Both the position numbers and the translations under genes were made by a program. The notes beneath the pieces were generated by a model that was given only the letters and a program-made list of their open reading frames with translations, was not told the origin of the DNA and searched no databases. Positions 8,994-19,288 of a DNA stretch of 64,000 nucleotides are shown in pieces; position 1 is the stretch's first letter; every line of letters begins with the position of its first letter. The stretch is from Aureivirga marina (lineage in GTDB: Bacteria > Bacteroidota > Bacteroidia > Flavobacteriales > Flavobacteriaceae), in assembly GCF_015767265.1 (NCBI RefSeq), contig NZ_JADPIB010000008.1, forward strand, positions 62,001 to 126,000. Reading direction: 5' to 3'.

Positions 8994-11525
8994 TTAAAAC
9001 ATTACTCTGAATAAAATATTTGGTGTAAAAAGTAAACCTTTTCTATCAATTACAACCAATTCATTCACTAAAGTACTATTTACTTTATATTCTCGATTGA
9101 TATAATTCTTTGTATTTAAAATATTTAAAAAAGAAATTCCAATTTTACTTTTTATCTTTTTTGTAAAATTAAATTGATAAGTTGATGAAAAATCAACTCT
9201 AGAATAATTTGGTAATCTTTTATTGTTTATTTCTTCATAAAATATTTCTGGAGCTCCTTTTTGTGATGTGTTTGCGTTATAAACTTCTGTATAAGGTTTT
9301 CCTGTATGCCAAGTCCATAAAAGTGCAAATTGAAACTTTTTCCATTGGTAAATTCCAGACCATTTAATCGCATGTTTAATGTCTGTATTTGCGAAAAAAT
9401 CTTTGTTATCATTTAAATTTTGAAAGAAAGTTTTATTTTTTAAATAAGAATAACTAAGTGAAGTTTTAAAATCTGAAATCGTTTTTTGTGCAAAGAAATC
9501 AATTCCATTTATCGTACTATTTCCTGTATGATATTCATTATCATAAGGATTTAAAAAACCTAAAGTTTTTGTAGTTATTCCTTTTACTCTTTTATGGTAA
9601 AATTCCACATTAAAATACCAATTATCCTTGAAATAAGTCAAACTTCCAGTGTTTTGTGTACTTTTTATCAAAGGAAATTTATCCTCACTAGATAAAGTCC
9701 AAAGTTGATTTTCTAACACAAAATTATTAAAAGCTGTTTCTCGAATTTGACTAATCACTTGATGTTTAATCTCTGTAGAAACAGAAAATTTCCAGAATTT
9801 CCCAAATGGCTTTGTAATTACAATTCTTGGTTCAATTTTATTTTCTTTTAAAATGCTAAAATAATTTGTTCTTAAGCCAATATTTAAATAAAATATATTT
9901 GGGTTTTTAAAAGAATATTCCACAAAAGAAGCATAAGTTTTATTTTCTTCTTTGCTCGCATCTAAGTTTAAAACATAATTGACACTTTCTCCTTTAAAAT
10001 CATACCCAACATTTTTATAATCTACTTCTGCTCCAAATTGAATTCTATTATATTTTGCAAAATCATAATTTGTCAAAACTTTTACTCCAAAATCTGAAAT
10101 ACTATTACGCTTAGCATAATTTTCTTTCATATTTTCCTTAGAACCTTCATAAATTCCGTAGTTATAAATCAACTTATATCTCGATAAAAATGCTGTAGTT
10201 TCTGTACTAAATTTGTCTGTCCATCTATTTTTAGCTCGAAAACTATAACCATAATTTCTTGTAAATAAATAATCTTGAAAAATTTCATTTTCTGTAGAAG
10301 TATTCAGGTAATCTAATTCATTATTTAAATGAATATAACTAAAATTAAAACGATGTTTTGGACTTAAATTCCAAATTAATTTCACATTATAATCATTAAA
10401 TTTAAATGTTTCAAAATCTTCATCTGTATAATGGATTCGTGTATTTTCAAATGTTTTTTTAGCAATATTTTTTAAAGTTATCGACTGATAAAAATCTGCA
10501 ATAGAAGAACGTGTCGCTAAAATAATTCCTAATTTATTTTTGATAATCGGAATCTTAATAGAAGCATCCACATTGATCATATTTATACCAACTTCACCAC
10601 TTATTTTAGTAGGAACTCTCGTATCTGATTCCATTAAAATCGTACTTGAAATTCGCTCACCATATTGCGCAGAAGTTCCTTTATTCATAAAAGTAACTTT
10701 CTTTGTGATATATGGATTAAAAGCAGAAACCATCCCAAACAAATGTCCTGTATGAAACATCTGAATTCCATCCCATAAAATTAAATTCTGGTCTGGAGTT
10801 CCGCCACGAACATAAAGTTTTGTAGCAGATTCATTTGGACTTTTTACACTTGGAAGAAGTTGTAAACTTTGTAAAATATCAGGTTCTGTTAAACCTGGAA
10901 TAATTCCTAATTTCCCTGGTCGAATCACAAAAGAATTATTTGTTTTTTTAATTCCTTTCGTCAAGAAATTTGAAATAAAAATACTTGGAAGAATATTGAT
11001 TTTATCTTCTAAAACAAACGTATGAATTTCTTTATTTTCTATTTTTTCAAATGAAATAATTTTAGATTCATAAGAAAGATGTTTCAATCTTAAATCAGCT
11101 TCAGGAATATGACTGATTTCAAAATAACCTTTTGTATTTGTGATTGTATTTTTTTTTCCAATACTAATAATTGCTCCAGAAATTGGTTTTTTATAGTTCG
11201 AAAAAACATAACCTTTTATCAAACTTTTCTGTGTTTTTCTCTGAATAACAATATATTTATTGGATAAGATTTTAAAATCAAGAATTGTTTTTTCTTCAAG
11301 AATAGATATAATTTCTTCTAATTTTTTATCTTTTTCTTGTAGTGAAATTTGCACATTTTCAATAAGTTTCGATTCATAAGAAAATCGAATTTCAAAGTGT
11401 TTTTCTAGGTCTGAAAGTGCGTTTTGAAGTGAAGCATTTTGAAAATTACAAGTATAAGTATTCTCTTTCTGTGCATAAACAGAAATAGTTATACATAAAA
11501 AAAGAATACTTAAAAAAACTCTCAT
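8994..11525 (-). CDS. TonB-dependent outer-membrane receptor with N-terminal signalling-type domain
   Basis: An 843-aa outer-membrane receptor. Order: signal peptide ending in VYAQ (1-18); an STN/secretin-like short domain (about 22-95) of the kind that contacts FecR; a carboxypeptidase-regulatory-like beta-sandwich (about 103-175); the plug (about 205-300, with LYVRGGTPDQNLILWDG); then a long beta-barrel ending in the aromatic FRVMF. It starts 3 bp after a fecR-type gene and is preceded by an ECF sigma gene, making a transducer trio. No SusD partner follows, so it is not a SusCD glycan system. The ligand is unknown; such receptors import siderophores, haem, vitamins or peptides. Confidence 0.88.
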   Translation of the reverse strand: MRVFLSILFLCITISVYAQKENTYTCNFQNASLQNALSDLEKHFEIRFSYESKLIENVQISLQEKDKKLEEIISILEEKTILDFKILSNKYIVIQRKTQKSLIKGYVFSNYKKPISGAIISIGKKNTITNTKGYFEISHIPEADLRLKHLSYESKIISFEKIENKEIHTFVLEDKINILPSIFISNFLTKGIKKTNNSFVIRPGKLGIIPGLTEPDILQSLQLLPSVKSPNESATKLYVRGGTPDQNLILWDGIQMFHTGHLFGMVSAFNPYITKKVTFMNKGTSAQYGERISSTILMESDTRVPTKISGEVGINMINVDASIKIPIIKNKLGIILATRSSIADFYQSITLKNIAKKTFENTRIHYTDEDFETFKFNDYNVKLIWNLSPKHRFNFSYIHLNNELDYLNTSTENEIFQDYLFTRNYGYSFRAKNRWTDKFSTETTAFLSRYKLIYNYGIYEGSKENMKENYAKRNSISDFGVKVLTNYDFAKYNRIQFGAEVDYKNVGYDFKGESVNYVLNLDASKEENKTYASFVEYSFKNPNIFYLNIGLRTNYFSILKENKIEPRIVITKPFGKFWKFSVSTEIKHQVISQIRETAFNNFVLENQLWTLSSEDKFPLIKSTQNTGSLTYFKDNWYFNVEFYHKRVKGITTKTLGFLNPYDNEYHTGNSTINGIDFFAQKTISDFKTSLSYSYLKNKTFFQNLNDNKDFFANTDIKHAIKWSGIYQWKKFQFALLWTWHTGKPYTEVYNANTSQKGAPEIFYEEINNKRLPNYSRVDFSSTYQFNFTKKIKSKIGISFLNILNTKNYINREYKVNSTLVNELVVIDRKGLLFTPNILFRVMF

Positions 11526-11528
11526 TAT

Positions 11529-12434
11529 TTACTTCGTTATCGTAATATTTTTCTCTGAAACTTCATATTTTAATTGCAACGCCGTAGTTAACGTTTGCAA
11601 AGCGAGTTCGAGATTTGTATTACTTAACGTTCCAGTAAATAATTTATTGGAGTTAACTGAATTATCTATGTTAATATCATATTGTTTCTCTAATTCTTCA
11701 ATAACAATTTTCAATGGAGTTTTCTCAAAAGTACTTTCTCCATTTACCCAAGAAGGCGCTTCTAAATTAGAATTCCATTTCTCAATTTTGTTGTCACTAT
11801 TTTGATAAGCATTGGATTGTGTTAAAATAGTTTCTTTTTCTGCTTGTTTTACAGAAACTTTTCCTTCGTAACAAACAACTTTAAAATAATTATCTAAACT
11901 ATTTACATCAAATTGAGTTCCAAGTACTGTAACAGTTCCATTTTCTGTTTCTACAGTAAATTTACTTCCTTTTTTAACTTTAAAATAAGCTTCACCTTCT
12001 AGTTTTAGCTTTCTTTCAAATTTCCACATGCTTGGTTGATATGTTAATTTCGATTTTGCATTCAAAATAACTTCCGAGCTGTCAACAAGCATTGCTAGTC
12101 TTTGTTCTCCAATTCCTGTTTGAATTGTTGTAGGAGAAGTTTTTAATAAAAAGAAAGAAATCATTATTACTACAGATGCTGCTGCTGCATACATCCAAAG
12201 CGGAATCACTTTTGATTTCTTTTTTGGCGTGTCAATTTGATTTTTGATTGCCTCAAAATTCTGATTCATTTCAAATTTTGGTGCTTCCAAAAATTCTGAC
12301 TGTTTTTTTATTTCTGAAAAGACAGCAAAATCTTCTTCCGAAACTAATTTTTTCAGTTCCAAATCAGAAATTTCGCCAGCAATCCATTGTGCTAAAAAAA
12401 CATCTTTATTTTCTATGTTATCTTCTGTTTTCAT
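11529..12434 (-). CDS. FecR-family anti-sigma factor (DUF4974 C-terminus)
   Basis: Inner-membrane anti-sigma regulator, 301 aa. An N-terminal cytoplasmic region (1-75) would hold the sigma factor; a single membrane span follows at about 77-98 (LWMYAAAASVVIMISFFLL); then the periplasmic FecR domain (about 105-215, with LDGEAYFKVKKGSKFTVET-like strands and GTQFDVNS); then a DUF4974 secretin-like domain (about 228-301) expected to meet the receptor's N-terminal domain. It lies between the sigma gene and the receptor, 3 bp before the latter. Confidence 0.9.
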   Translation of the reverse strand: MKTEDNIENKDVFLAQWIAGEISDLELKKLVSEEDFAVFSEIKKQSEFLEAPKFEMNQNFEAIKNQIDTPKKKSKVIPLWMYAAAASVVIMISFFLLKTSPTTIQTGIGEQRLAMLVDSSEVILNAKSKLTYQPSMWKFERKLKLEGEAYFKVKKGSKFTVETENGTVTVLGTQFDVNSLDNYFKVVCYEGKVSVKQAEKETILTQSNAYQNSDNKIEKWNSNLEAPSWVNGESTFEKTPLKIVIEELEKQYDINIDNSVNSNKLFTGTLSNTNLELALQTLTTALQLKYEVSEKNITITK

Positions 12435-12476
12435 GGTTTTATACTACTATAACAACATTATTAAATAATACCCTAC

Positions 12477-12995
12477 CTATATTTTTCCAATTTTTTCTCT
12501 TAATACAGATAAAGCTTTGTGCATACGTTTTTCTACTGCTTTTACTGAAATCCCGAGCATTTCAGCAATTTCTGCATACGTTTTTTTGTCAATTCTGCTC
12601 AATAAAAAAACTTCTCGTTGCTTTTCAGATAAAGAAGCAATTGCATCATTTAATTTTTGTTGAAATTCTTTTTGTCTTAATAAGTTTTCTGGTGTGTCAT
12701 TATCTCTACTTTCGCTCACATTTTGTGATTCTCTGTACTTTAAAACAACTTTTTCATGTTTTTTTTCGTTAAGAAACAAATTAGAAGCAACAGTAAACAG
12801 AAAAGACTTCGCTTTTTCATAAGAAACTTTTTCGCAATTCTTCCAAAGTCTTACGAAAGCTTCCTGAAGCAAATCTTCTGCGTTGTCTTTAGAGCCTGTT
12901 TTATAATACATAAAATGATAAACATCTTTTGAGTATTTAGTATAAAGCTCTTGAAAAGTAGATGGTTTACAAACCGATTTTTTATCTTTAGTCAT
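12477..12995 (-). CDS. ECF RNA polymerase sigma factor (sigma-70 family)
   Basis: A 172-aa extracytoplasmic-function sigma factor: sigma-2 region at about 14-55 (FQELYTKYSKDVYHFMYYK, DLLQEAFVRLW) and sigma-4 helix-turn-helix at about 120-166 (LSEKQREVFLLS, YAEIAEMLGISVKAVEKRM). It heads a three-gene run with FecR and the TonB receptor, so it is presumably released by FecR upon ligand binding and drives this operon and perhaps the divergent lipoprotein gene at 13137. Confidence 0.93.
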   Translation of the reverse strand: MTKDKKSVCKPSTFQELYTKYSKDVYHFMYYKTGSKDNAEDLLQEAFVRLWKNCEKVSYEKAKSFLFTVASNLFLNEKKHEKVVLKYRESQNVSESRDNDTPENLLRQKEFQQKLNDAIASLSEKQREVFLLSRIDKKTYAEIAEMLGISVKAVEKRMHKALSVLREKIGKI

Positions 12996-13136
12996 TTAAT
13001 AATGATATTAAAAGGGGTTGTAAAATTATTATTTTCGAGAAAAGAATAAAAGTTTTGAAATAATTTATTTTATTTGACGCTGAGTAGGGTAATTATAAAA
13101 AGTATTGTTCTATTCAAACAGAATAGCGAATTAATC

Positions 13137-14309
13137 ATGAAAAATTTACGTAACCAAATTCTTATTATCTTTTTGGTAGGATTTATTTTCAACTCTTGTG
13201 AAAATGATGATTCTATTGGGGAAAATTCGATAGATGATAAGATAATCGAGCCAAGTGAATCTTTGAATTCTTATATAGACACTTTTCGCTTTTATCTGGA
13301 AAATGAGGAAGAAAACTTAGAAGACTTTCTTTGTTTTGAATTTGTTTATCCAGTAAATATTAAAATCGACAATCAAGTGACAATGACTGTTGAGAATTTA
13401 GAAGGAATGAAAAATGTTGTTGAGTATCAAATTGATTCAGGTACAGATTATGGAATTGCATTTCCTTTTCAAATCAAATTTCCACATATCGATGTGCAAA
13501 AAAATATTGCAAATGAACAGAGTTTTAATGAAACTGTGCAAAATTGTAATTACCAACCAGCACAAGATTGCTTTGATTTCCAATATCCAATTCAACTTTT
13601 AGTCAATAATGAAGCACATACAGTCTATAGTCCTGTTCAATATATTCAAACATTAGATGAATATAATGGTCTTGAAATTGATATTGCTTATCCTTTTGTT
13701 GTTCGTTTGGAAAATGGATCTTTACAATTTATTGATAATGCAGCAGAATTTAGTGAATTACTTGAATCGTGTAATGATAATCAAGAAGATTTACCTTGTT
13801 ACACATTAGATTTTCCTGTTTCTATGATTTATAACCAAAGTGAAATTGAAGTTGATAATTATGAAGAATTCATGAATATTTTTAATCAATATGAATCTCA
13901 AAACGTCGATATTGAATTTGATTTTCCTTATACCGTTGTAAATCCAAATGAATTGGACGAACAATATACTATTCATGATCCTGCGCTTTTAAGTTTTTAT
14001 TTATCAGATTGTGAAAAGTTATTTTTTGATTTCGATTTCGATTTTCAATTTGAAGAATGTATCACAGGAATTGTGTATCCAGTTCAAATGAATGTAGATG
14101 GAGAAGTTATAACATTCAATAATTTACAAGAACATCAAAATTATTTCTCAGATATGGCAAATGGATATTACGATAATATCGAATATGTATATCCTTTCAA
14201 TTTTTATTTACCAAACCAACAACAATATGTAGTCGATAGTTTACATAGCTACTTAATTGCATTATATATTACAGATTGTGAGGAATTTTACACACAAGAT
14301 GATGATTAA
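13137..14309 (+). CDS. Lipoprotein of four tandem ~80-residue two-cysteine repeats, function unknown
   Basis: A 390-aa lipoprotein: signal peptide ending FIFNSC followed by ENDD, an acidic surface-export-type tail. After it come four repeats, each opening with Cys and an aromatic/Pro strand (CFEFVYPV, CFDFQYPI, CYTLDFPV, CITGIVYPV), a middle YPF or FPF strand, and closing with another Cys (QNC, ESC, SDC, TDC). The paired Cys suggest one disulfide per domain. Strongly acidic overall. It is transcribed divergently from the sigma/FecR/receptor operon, which suggests a surface partner of that system (inference). Start: ATG 13137; a TTG at 13074 would put residues ahead of the signal peptide. Confidence 0.7.
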   Translation: MKNLRNQILIIFLVGFIFNSCENDDSIGENSIDDKIIEPSESLNSYIDTFRFYLENEEENLEDFLCFEFVYPVNIKIDNQVTMTVENLEGMKNVVEYQIDSGTDYGIAFPFQIKFPHIDVQKNIANEQSFNETVQNCNYQPAQDCFDFQYPIQLLVNNEAHTVYSPVQYIQTLDEYNGLEIDIAYPFVVRLENGSLQFIDNAAEFSELLESCNDNQEDLPCYTLDFPVSMIYNQSEIEVDNYEEFMNIFNQYESQNVDIEFDFPYTVVNPNELDEQYTIHDPALLSFYLSDCEKLFFDFDFDFQFEECITGIVYPVQMNVDGEVITFNNLQEHQNYFSDMANGYYDNIEYVYPFNFYLPNQQQYVVDSLHSYLIALYITDCEEFYTQDDD

Positions 14310-14310
14310 A

Positions 14311-14342
14311 AAAAGCTACTTCCAAATTTGGAAGTAGCTTTC
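14311..14342. terminator. Bidirectional terminator between repeat lipoprotein and CobN-family gene
   Basis: A 12-bp stem (AAAGCTACTTCC with GGAAGTAGCTTT) has an A run on its left, giving a T run for the minus-strand gene, and T residues on its right. Confidence 0.88.
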
Positions 14343-14366
14343 ACAAAACTGAGCATGTCAATATAA

Positions 14367-17300
14367 TTACTCTCTCTCTTTTCTTCGCTTAATAATTCCG
14401 AAAGTAATTGCTCCTCCAAGTAATAATACAATCCAAAGAATTGTAGATAAATTGTCTTTTAATAATTCCTGCACAGAAGATTTCTGAATTTCTTCTTTTT
14501 CTAAAACCATTCCTTCTGCTTGTTCTGACTTTTTCCCTGAACGAACTTCTTCGATTTGTTGCGTATAACTTTCTTTTAAATCTTTATCTAAAAGTCCAGA
14601 AATCATTTCTTTTAATTTCGAATTATCACAAACAAATTCACTACATCCAGCTGTATTTTCTTTGACCAATTCTGCATGTAATTTGGCAATTTCTTTCTTG
14701 ATATTTTCACTTGGTTTCCAATATCCTTTTCGAACTGTTTCTAACATTACAGCTGTCATTTCTTGCAAAGCATACGGATTTGTATTTTTAAAGAATTCAA
14801 TCGTTCCTAAATTCTGCTTGTCTTTTACATAAATGTCATAATATCCTTCCCAAATCTCTTTATCAATCGCATCTGGTTTCATTACGTTCCAACCATATGT
14901 ATCACGGAAATTCTCTGCAAAACCTTCTGCCGCAGATTCTCCTTCTTTCATTTGTCCTTTGATATATTTTGGATTGAAAAGATTTGTTCTTGTTTCTGTC
15001 CAAATTGCTTCTTTCAGACCTTGAACTTTCGGATTGTATTTATTTCTATTATCATTAAAATATCCATCAGGATCTTTCCCAGTTGTCACACGAATACTCG
15101 CTGTGATTCCTCCCATAAATTCATAAACATGATCCAGAGAAATTGGTCCAGTTTCATTTGAAGATCTTGGATGCACAACAACCTCTGCATTTTCCATCAT
15201 GGTTTCCAATAATCCTTCTTTGAAAGTTGTCCAATCTCCTTCCTGATAAATTGCTCCCATATTTTTGATATATGTTTCTGCAATTTCATCTTCCGTTTCC
15301 CAAGCATCTCCTTTTTCTACCATTCCCATAATTCCTGTTCCATAATGCCCATTAGCACCACCAAAAACTCTGGTTGTAGCATATTTTTGTGCTTCTTCTG
15401 GAGAAAATCCTTTTGCTTTTAAAGATTTTTCTGCTTGTAATGTTCCAGCTTTTACAAAGTTTTCTTCTTTACCTTCTTCTTTTGCATTTGCAGCCAATTC
15501 TACAGCTTTATTTATTAAATTAATACGAGAAGCTGCCAAATCTCTAAACTGTCCTGAAGTTTGTACTAAAACATCAATTCTAGGTCTTTTTAAATCTTCT
15601 AAAGGAATCAGACGAACATCGTAAACTCTACCATAAGTATTTCGAACTGGTTCTACTCCTAACATGTAAAAAATCTGTCCGATATTCATTCCTTGGTTAC
15701 GAATAAATTCTCCTCCCCAAAGTGAATACGTTATTTTCTTCGGATATTTTCCATGTTTATCTAAATGCTTTTTTAGAATCTGTTTTGCCAATTCTTGACC
15801 AGTTTCATAAGCTTCTTTTGTTGGCGTAACTTCTGCATTAATCGCATATAAATTCTTTCCTGTTGGTGTTGCTAAAGGATTCGAAACTGGATCTCCTCCA
15901 GAAGATGGCGAAATATATCCTCCATTCAATCCGTTTAACATCGCTTGCATTTCAAAATTCGGCGATTCTTGTAAATTCACTCGATAATCTTGAACATTAT
16001 ATAAAGCTTCTTTTAACTGAATTAAAGCTTCTAAAATTCTTTTTTCTTTCGTTTCAATTCTTAAAAGTCTACTTTCAATTGCTTTTTCTTTTGCTAAAAG
16101 CGAAGTAAACCCTTTTTCACTTTTTAAAATTCCTTGTAAAGCTTTGAAATTTGATGAATCTGAATTTTCTACTACATTTAAAACTTCTTTATTTTTTATA
16201 TAGAAAGAAATAATTTTCTCTTGTTTTTCAACAGTTGATTTTTCTTCTTTTTTCAAATATTTCTCATAAGCTACAGGAGATTCTTTATAAATTTTAAAGA
16301 ATTCATTCAGTTTCGATTTCTCAATCGCTTTGTTATAAATTCCTTTCTCTACCATTCCACGATATTTCATTGCTCTATCTACAACAGAAGCTTCTTTTAT
16401 ATTATCGAAAAATGACTGTTGTTGCGTAGAATCTTTCAAGAACTTCACTACTTTTTGGAAATATTTATTTTCCATTGCAGTAACTTTCCAAGCATTTGAA
16501 TCATCCAATCGTAAAGCATTTTTATACTGCTTTAAACTTTTCTCATTCAATAACCCTAAGAATTCTTGAAGTCCTTCTTTCGTTTTTAAATAATCTAAAG
16601 CTTGCTCATTTTTTCTATCTGAAAATAAATGTATATAAGTACTTGTCGCTTTCTTTAAATCTACTTTTTCTGGTTCTGCACTAGGTTTTGGAACCATCTT
16701 ATGTGTTTTAGGATCATAAACCATCTCTTGTTTTGATTTATCTCCTTTAATTCCATGTTTTGTAATACTAGATTTTGGAACCATTTTATGCGTTTTAGAA
16801 TCATAAACCATTTCTTGTTTAGCTCCTTTATTTTCATTTAAAATAATTCCTTTTCTTTTTTGCTTTGCATAATTTCCTCCGTAATACGAAGAAATATTTC
16901 CTTTATCTTCTAAACCATAAGCAGCAAATAATTCTTGTAAACGAGCTTCTCTTTTTATTCCAAAAACATCCTGTGGATTTTTATTTTCTTTTAAAATCGC
17001 ATCTATAATACTTAAAGCTTGTCCATGAAAATCATCATGTCCATGTCTATTTTTATTTTTTTCATGAGAATGATGATGACTGTGCTTTCCATGATTATGA
17101 CTATGTTCATCATGATGATGTTTTGATTCTAATGAATTTAAATAATTCAAACTTTGTGAAATCGGATCTACCGACATCATTCGTACAGTTTGATATGTTT
17201 CTTCTTCTGTTTGCTTTTCTCCTAAAACATGTAAACCAATAATAATTTTCTCTTTTTCTATTTCATGAAGATAGGTATGAATTGTTTTTGCTGTTTCATC

Positions 17301-19283
17301 ATCTAAAGCAGCAATTTCTTCTTTTGTTAATTCTAAATCTTTATCAATATGAAGTGTATCTATAACTGTTTGAATATTTTTCTTATACGTTTCTTTTAAT
17401 TTTCCTTCTTCTAACTCAGGATATTTATGCAATAATTTCGCAATATCTTTAAAAGAACCATACAATTCTGAATCTGTATAAGGAGGTGTTAAATGAGAAA
17501 GCATCGTTGCATAGGTTCTACGTTTTGCCATCATTGCTTCTCCAATATTGTCAATTGAATAGAAATATAAATGTGGAACTGGCGCAACCAATACTTCTGG
17601 CCAATCTTTTTGAGAAAGTAATAATTGTTTCCAAGGTGTAAATTCTACACTTCCATGCGCTCCAAAATGCGCAACCACATCTGTATCGAATCCTTTTCTA
17701 GCCCAAAGATAAGAAGCAATATAAGCGTGTGGCGGAGGCTTTGGAAGACCGTGTTGTAATTTGAATTCATTTTCTCCTAAAGCAGCTTGTAAAACTGGCA
17801 TTAATACAACATTTCCAAATTGCACTCTCGGAATTGCTAAATACTTTTCATTTTCAATTGTTGTAGTATAATATTTTCCAGGAGCTTCTCCATACGTTTT
17901 CTCTACATTCTGCACACTTTCTGGATGCAATTCTTCTTGAATCCATTTTTTATATTCTGTTGCAGAAACTAAAGCTGGTTTTCCTTCTTTGATAAATTTA
18001 TCTAAAGTTCCTTTCGCATAATCTCCTAAAATTGGTCCTTCCGTATGAATTCTTTCCATGAACTTATCAAAGTTTCCTGAAAAATCTCCAACATTATAAC
18101 CATCTTTTTCTAAAGTTTGAAGCATCGCAAAAAGAGATTTTCCTACTTCTAAACCTCCAGCGCTTAAAGCATTTTTTCCGTTTCCTTTGTAGTAATAAAC
18201 AACAAACTTTTTGTCTTTGTTTTCTTTATCTTTTAAAGAAAGCCAACGCGTTGCAGTTTCTGAGAAATTTTCAACTCTTCCTGGAATTGGTTTATATGTA
18301 TGAAATCCGTTTTCTGTAATATATTCTGCCGCAATTGCAAAAGGATGAATTCCTCCATCTAATTCTGGAACCACGATATTTTGTCCCATCAATCCACCAG
18401 AAATTCCTTGCTGATCTGTTTCCCATTCTTTTTGTGAATTAAAAACTAATTGTGGTGTTAGATAAAGAATATTTTCTTCCTGAAGATATTTTACAAAAGA
18501 ATCATTTCTACCAATTCTTCCATGTGGGAAATTAATCACCATCGAAGGTTTTGCAGCTTTAATATTATCTAAAACTTTTTTGAATCCTTCAATTGCAACC
18601 ACATTATGACCTCTTTTTTCTAGTTCCAAAATCATCGCATCCATATATTCTCGATACTGCGATTGCGAACCATTATTAGAACTCATTAATACGATAGTTT
18701 TCGCATTTTCTTTATAAAGATTTTGTTCTTTATAATACTTCCAATAATCTTCAATATTTTCGAAATAATCTGTTGTTCCTATTCTATAAAAAACATCTTT
18801 TGGAATCACAACTGGTTTTTCAATTTCTGAAGTAAAAAGTGATTTTTTATCAAATTTCTTTCTAGAATAATTCAAGAAATTCTGTATATTTTTCACACTT
18901 TCATTTTCGAAACATTTTGTGATATATTCCAAATCTTCTCCAGTGATATTACTAAAATTATTCTCTTTACTTGTCGCCATTAAAACGTGTACAGTACTTC
19001 CGTTTTCCATAGCTTTTTTCAAGTTTTCTTTTTGTGTTTCAGACAACATACTGATATGGAAAAGATAAATCACAGGATATTTTTCAATTCCTGAAAAATC
19101 ATTTTCTTTTAAATCAATTTGTTCTACTTCAATAAAAGGATTCTCATTCGCTTTAACAATTTCTGCCATTTGCGAATCACGATAATTTACTAAAGCGATT
19201 TTGGTAAATTGTGCTTTATAAGCAAAAAACACAAGCACCAAAATTATAAGAGTACTTATGATAATTAGTATTTTACGTTTCAT
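14367..19283 (-). CDS. CobN/BchH-family chelatase large subunit, HmuS-like, membrane-anchored
   Basis: A 1638-aa protein of the cobaltochelatase CobN / Mg-chelatase H family, with the signature HFGAHGSVEFTPWK near residue 535 and a well-conserved C-terminal half (for example YGRVYDVRLIPLEDLKRP). It has an N-terminal membrane span (about 4-22) and a C-terminal one (about 1607-1630, followed by RRKERE), unlike soluble CobN. A His-rich insert lies around 720-745, and KQEMVYDxKTHKMVPK occurs twice near 818-863. No CobS/CobT-type ATPase is nearby. The upstream ExbB-like, DUF2149 and membrane genes match the Bacteroidota hmuSTUV haem locus, where HmuS is implicated in haem metal removal. Annotation pipelines may call it CobN; I infer a haem role. 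Confidence 0.82.
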   Translation of the reverse strand: MKRKILIIISTLIILVLVFFAYKAQFTKIALVNYRDSQMAEIVKANENPFIEVEQIDLKENDFSGIEKYPVIYLFHISMLSETQKENLKKAMENGSTVHVLMATSKENNFSNITGEDLEYITKCFENESVKNIQNFLNYSRKKFDKKSLFTSEIEKPVVIPKDVFYRIGTTDYFENIEDYWKYYKEQNLYKENAKTIVLMSSNNGSQSQYREYMDAMILELEKRGHNVVAIEGFKKVLDNIKAAKPSMVINFPHGRIGRNDSFVKYLQEENILYLTPQLVFNSQKEWETDQQGISGGLMGQNIVVPELDGGIHPFAIAAEYITENGFHTYKPIPGRVENFSETATRWLSLKDKENKDKKFVVYYYKGNGKNALSAGGLEVGKSLFAMLQTLEKDGYNVGDFSGNFDKFMERIHTEGPILGDYAKGTLDKFIKEGKPALVSATEYKKWIQEELHPESVQNVEKTYGEAPGKYYTTTIENEKYLAIPRVQFGNVVLMPVLQAALGENEFKLQHGLPKPPPHAYIASYLWARKGFDTDVVAHFGAHGSVEFTPWKQLLLSQKDWPEVLVAPVPHLYFYSIDNIGEAMMAKRRTYATMLSHLTPPYTDSELYGSFKDIAKLLHKYPELEEGKLKETYKKNIQTVIDTLHIDKDLELTKEEIAALDDETAKTIHTYLHEIEKEKIIIGLHVLGEKQTEEETYQTVRMMSVDPISQSLNYLNSLESKHHHDEHSHNHGKHSHHHSHEKNKNRHGHDDFHGQALSIIDAILKENKNPQDVFGIKREARLQELFAAYGLEDKGNISSYYGGNYAKQKRKGIILNENKGAKQEMVYDSKTHKMVPKSSITKHGIKGDKSKQEMVYDPKTHKMVPKPSAEPEKVDLKKATSTYIHLFSDRKNEQALDYLKTKEGLQEFLGLLNEKSLKQYKNALRLDDSNAWKVTAMENKYFQKVVKFLKDSTQQQSFFDNIKEASVVDRAMKYRGMVEKGIYNKAIEKSKLNEFFKIYKESPVAYEKYLKKEEKSTVEKQEKIISFYIKNKEVLNVVENSDSSNFKALQGILKSEKGFTSLLAKEKAIESRLLRIETKEKRILEALIQLKEALYNVQDYRVNLQESPNFEMQAMLNGLNGGYISPSSGGDPVSNPLATPTGKNLYAINAEVTPTKEAYETGQELAKQILKKHLDKHGKYPKKITYSLWGGEFIRNQGMNIGQIFYMLGVEPVRNTYGRVYDVRLIPLEDLKRPRIDVLVQTSGQFRDLAASRINLINKAVELAANAKEEGKEENFVKAGTLQAEKSLKAKGFSPEEAQKYATTRVFGGANGHYGTGIMGMVEKGDAWETEDEIAETYIKNMGAIYQEGDWTTFKEGLLETMMENAEVVVHPRSSNETGPISLDHVYEFMGGITASIRVTTGKDPDGYFNDNRNKYNPKVQGLKEAIWTETRTNLFNPKYIKGQMKEGESAAEGFAENFRDTYGWNVMKPDAIDKEIWEGYYDIYVKDKQNLGTIEFFKNTNPYALQEMTAVMLETVRKGYWKPSENIKKEIAKLHAELVKENTAGCSEFVCDNSKLKEMISGLLDKDLKESYTQQIEEVRSGKKSEQAEGMVLEKEEIQKSSVQELLKDNLSTILWIVLLLGGAITFGIIKRRKERE

Positions 19284-19288
19284 TTTAG

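Noticed and set aside
8994-11525. SusC-type member of a polysaccharide utilisation locus
   Set aside because: No SusD-like gene or glycoside hydrolase lies nearby; the receptor is tied to an ECF sigma/FecR pair instead.
12248-12772. Plus-strand 174-residue frame
   Set aside because: It is antisense to the FecR and sigma genes, both of which have clear domains, and its Phe/Leu-rich sequence is what AT-rich antisense gives.
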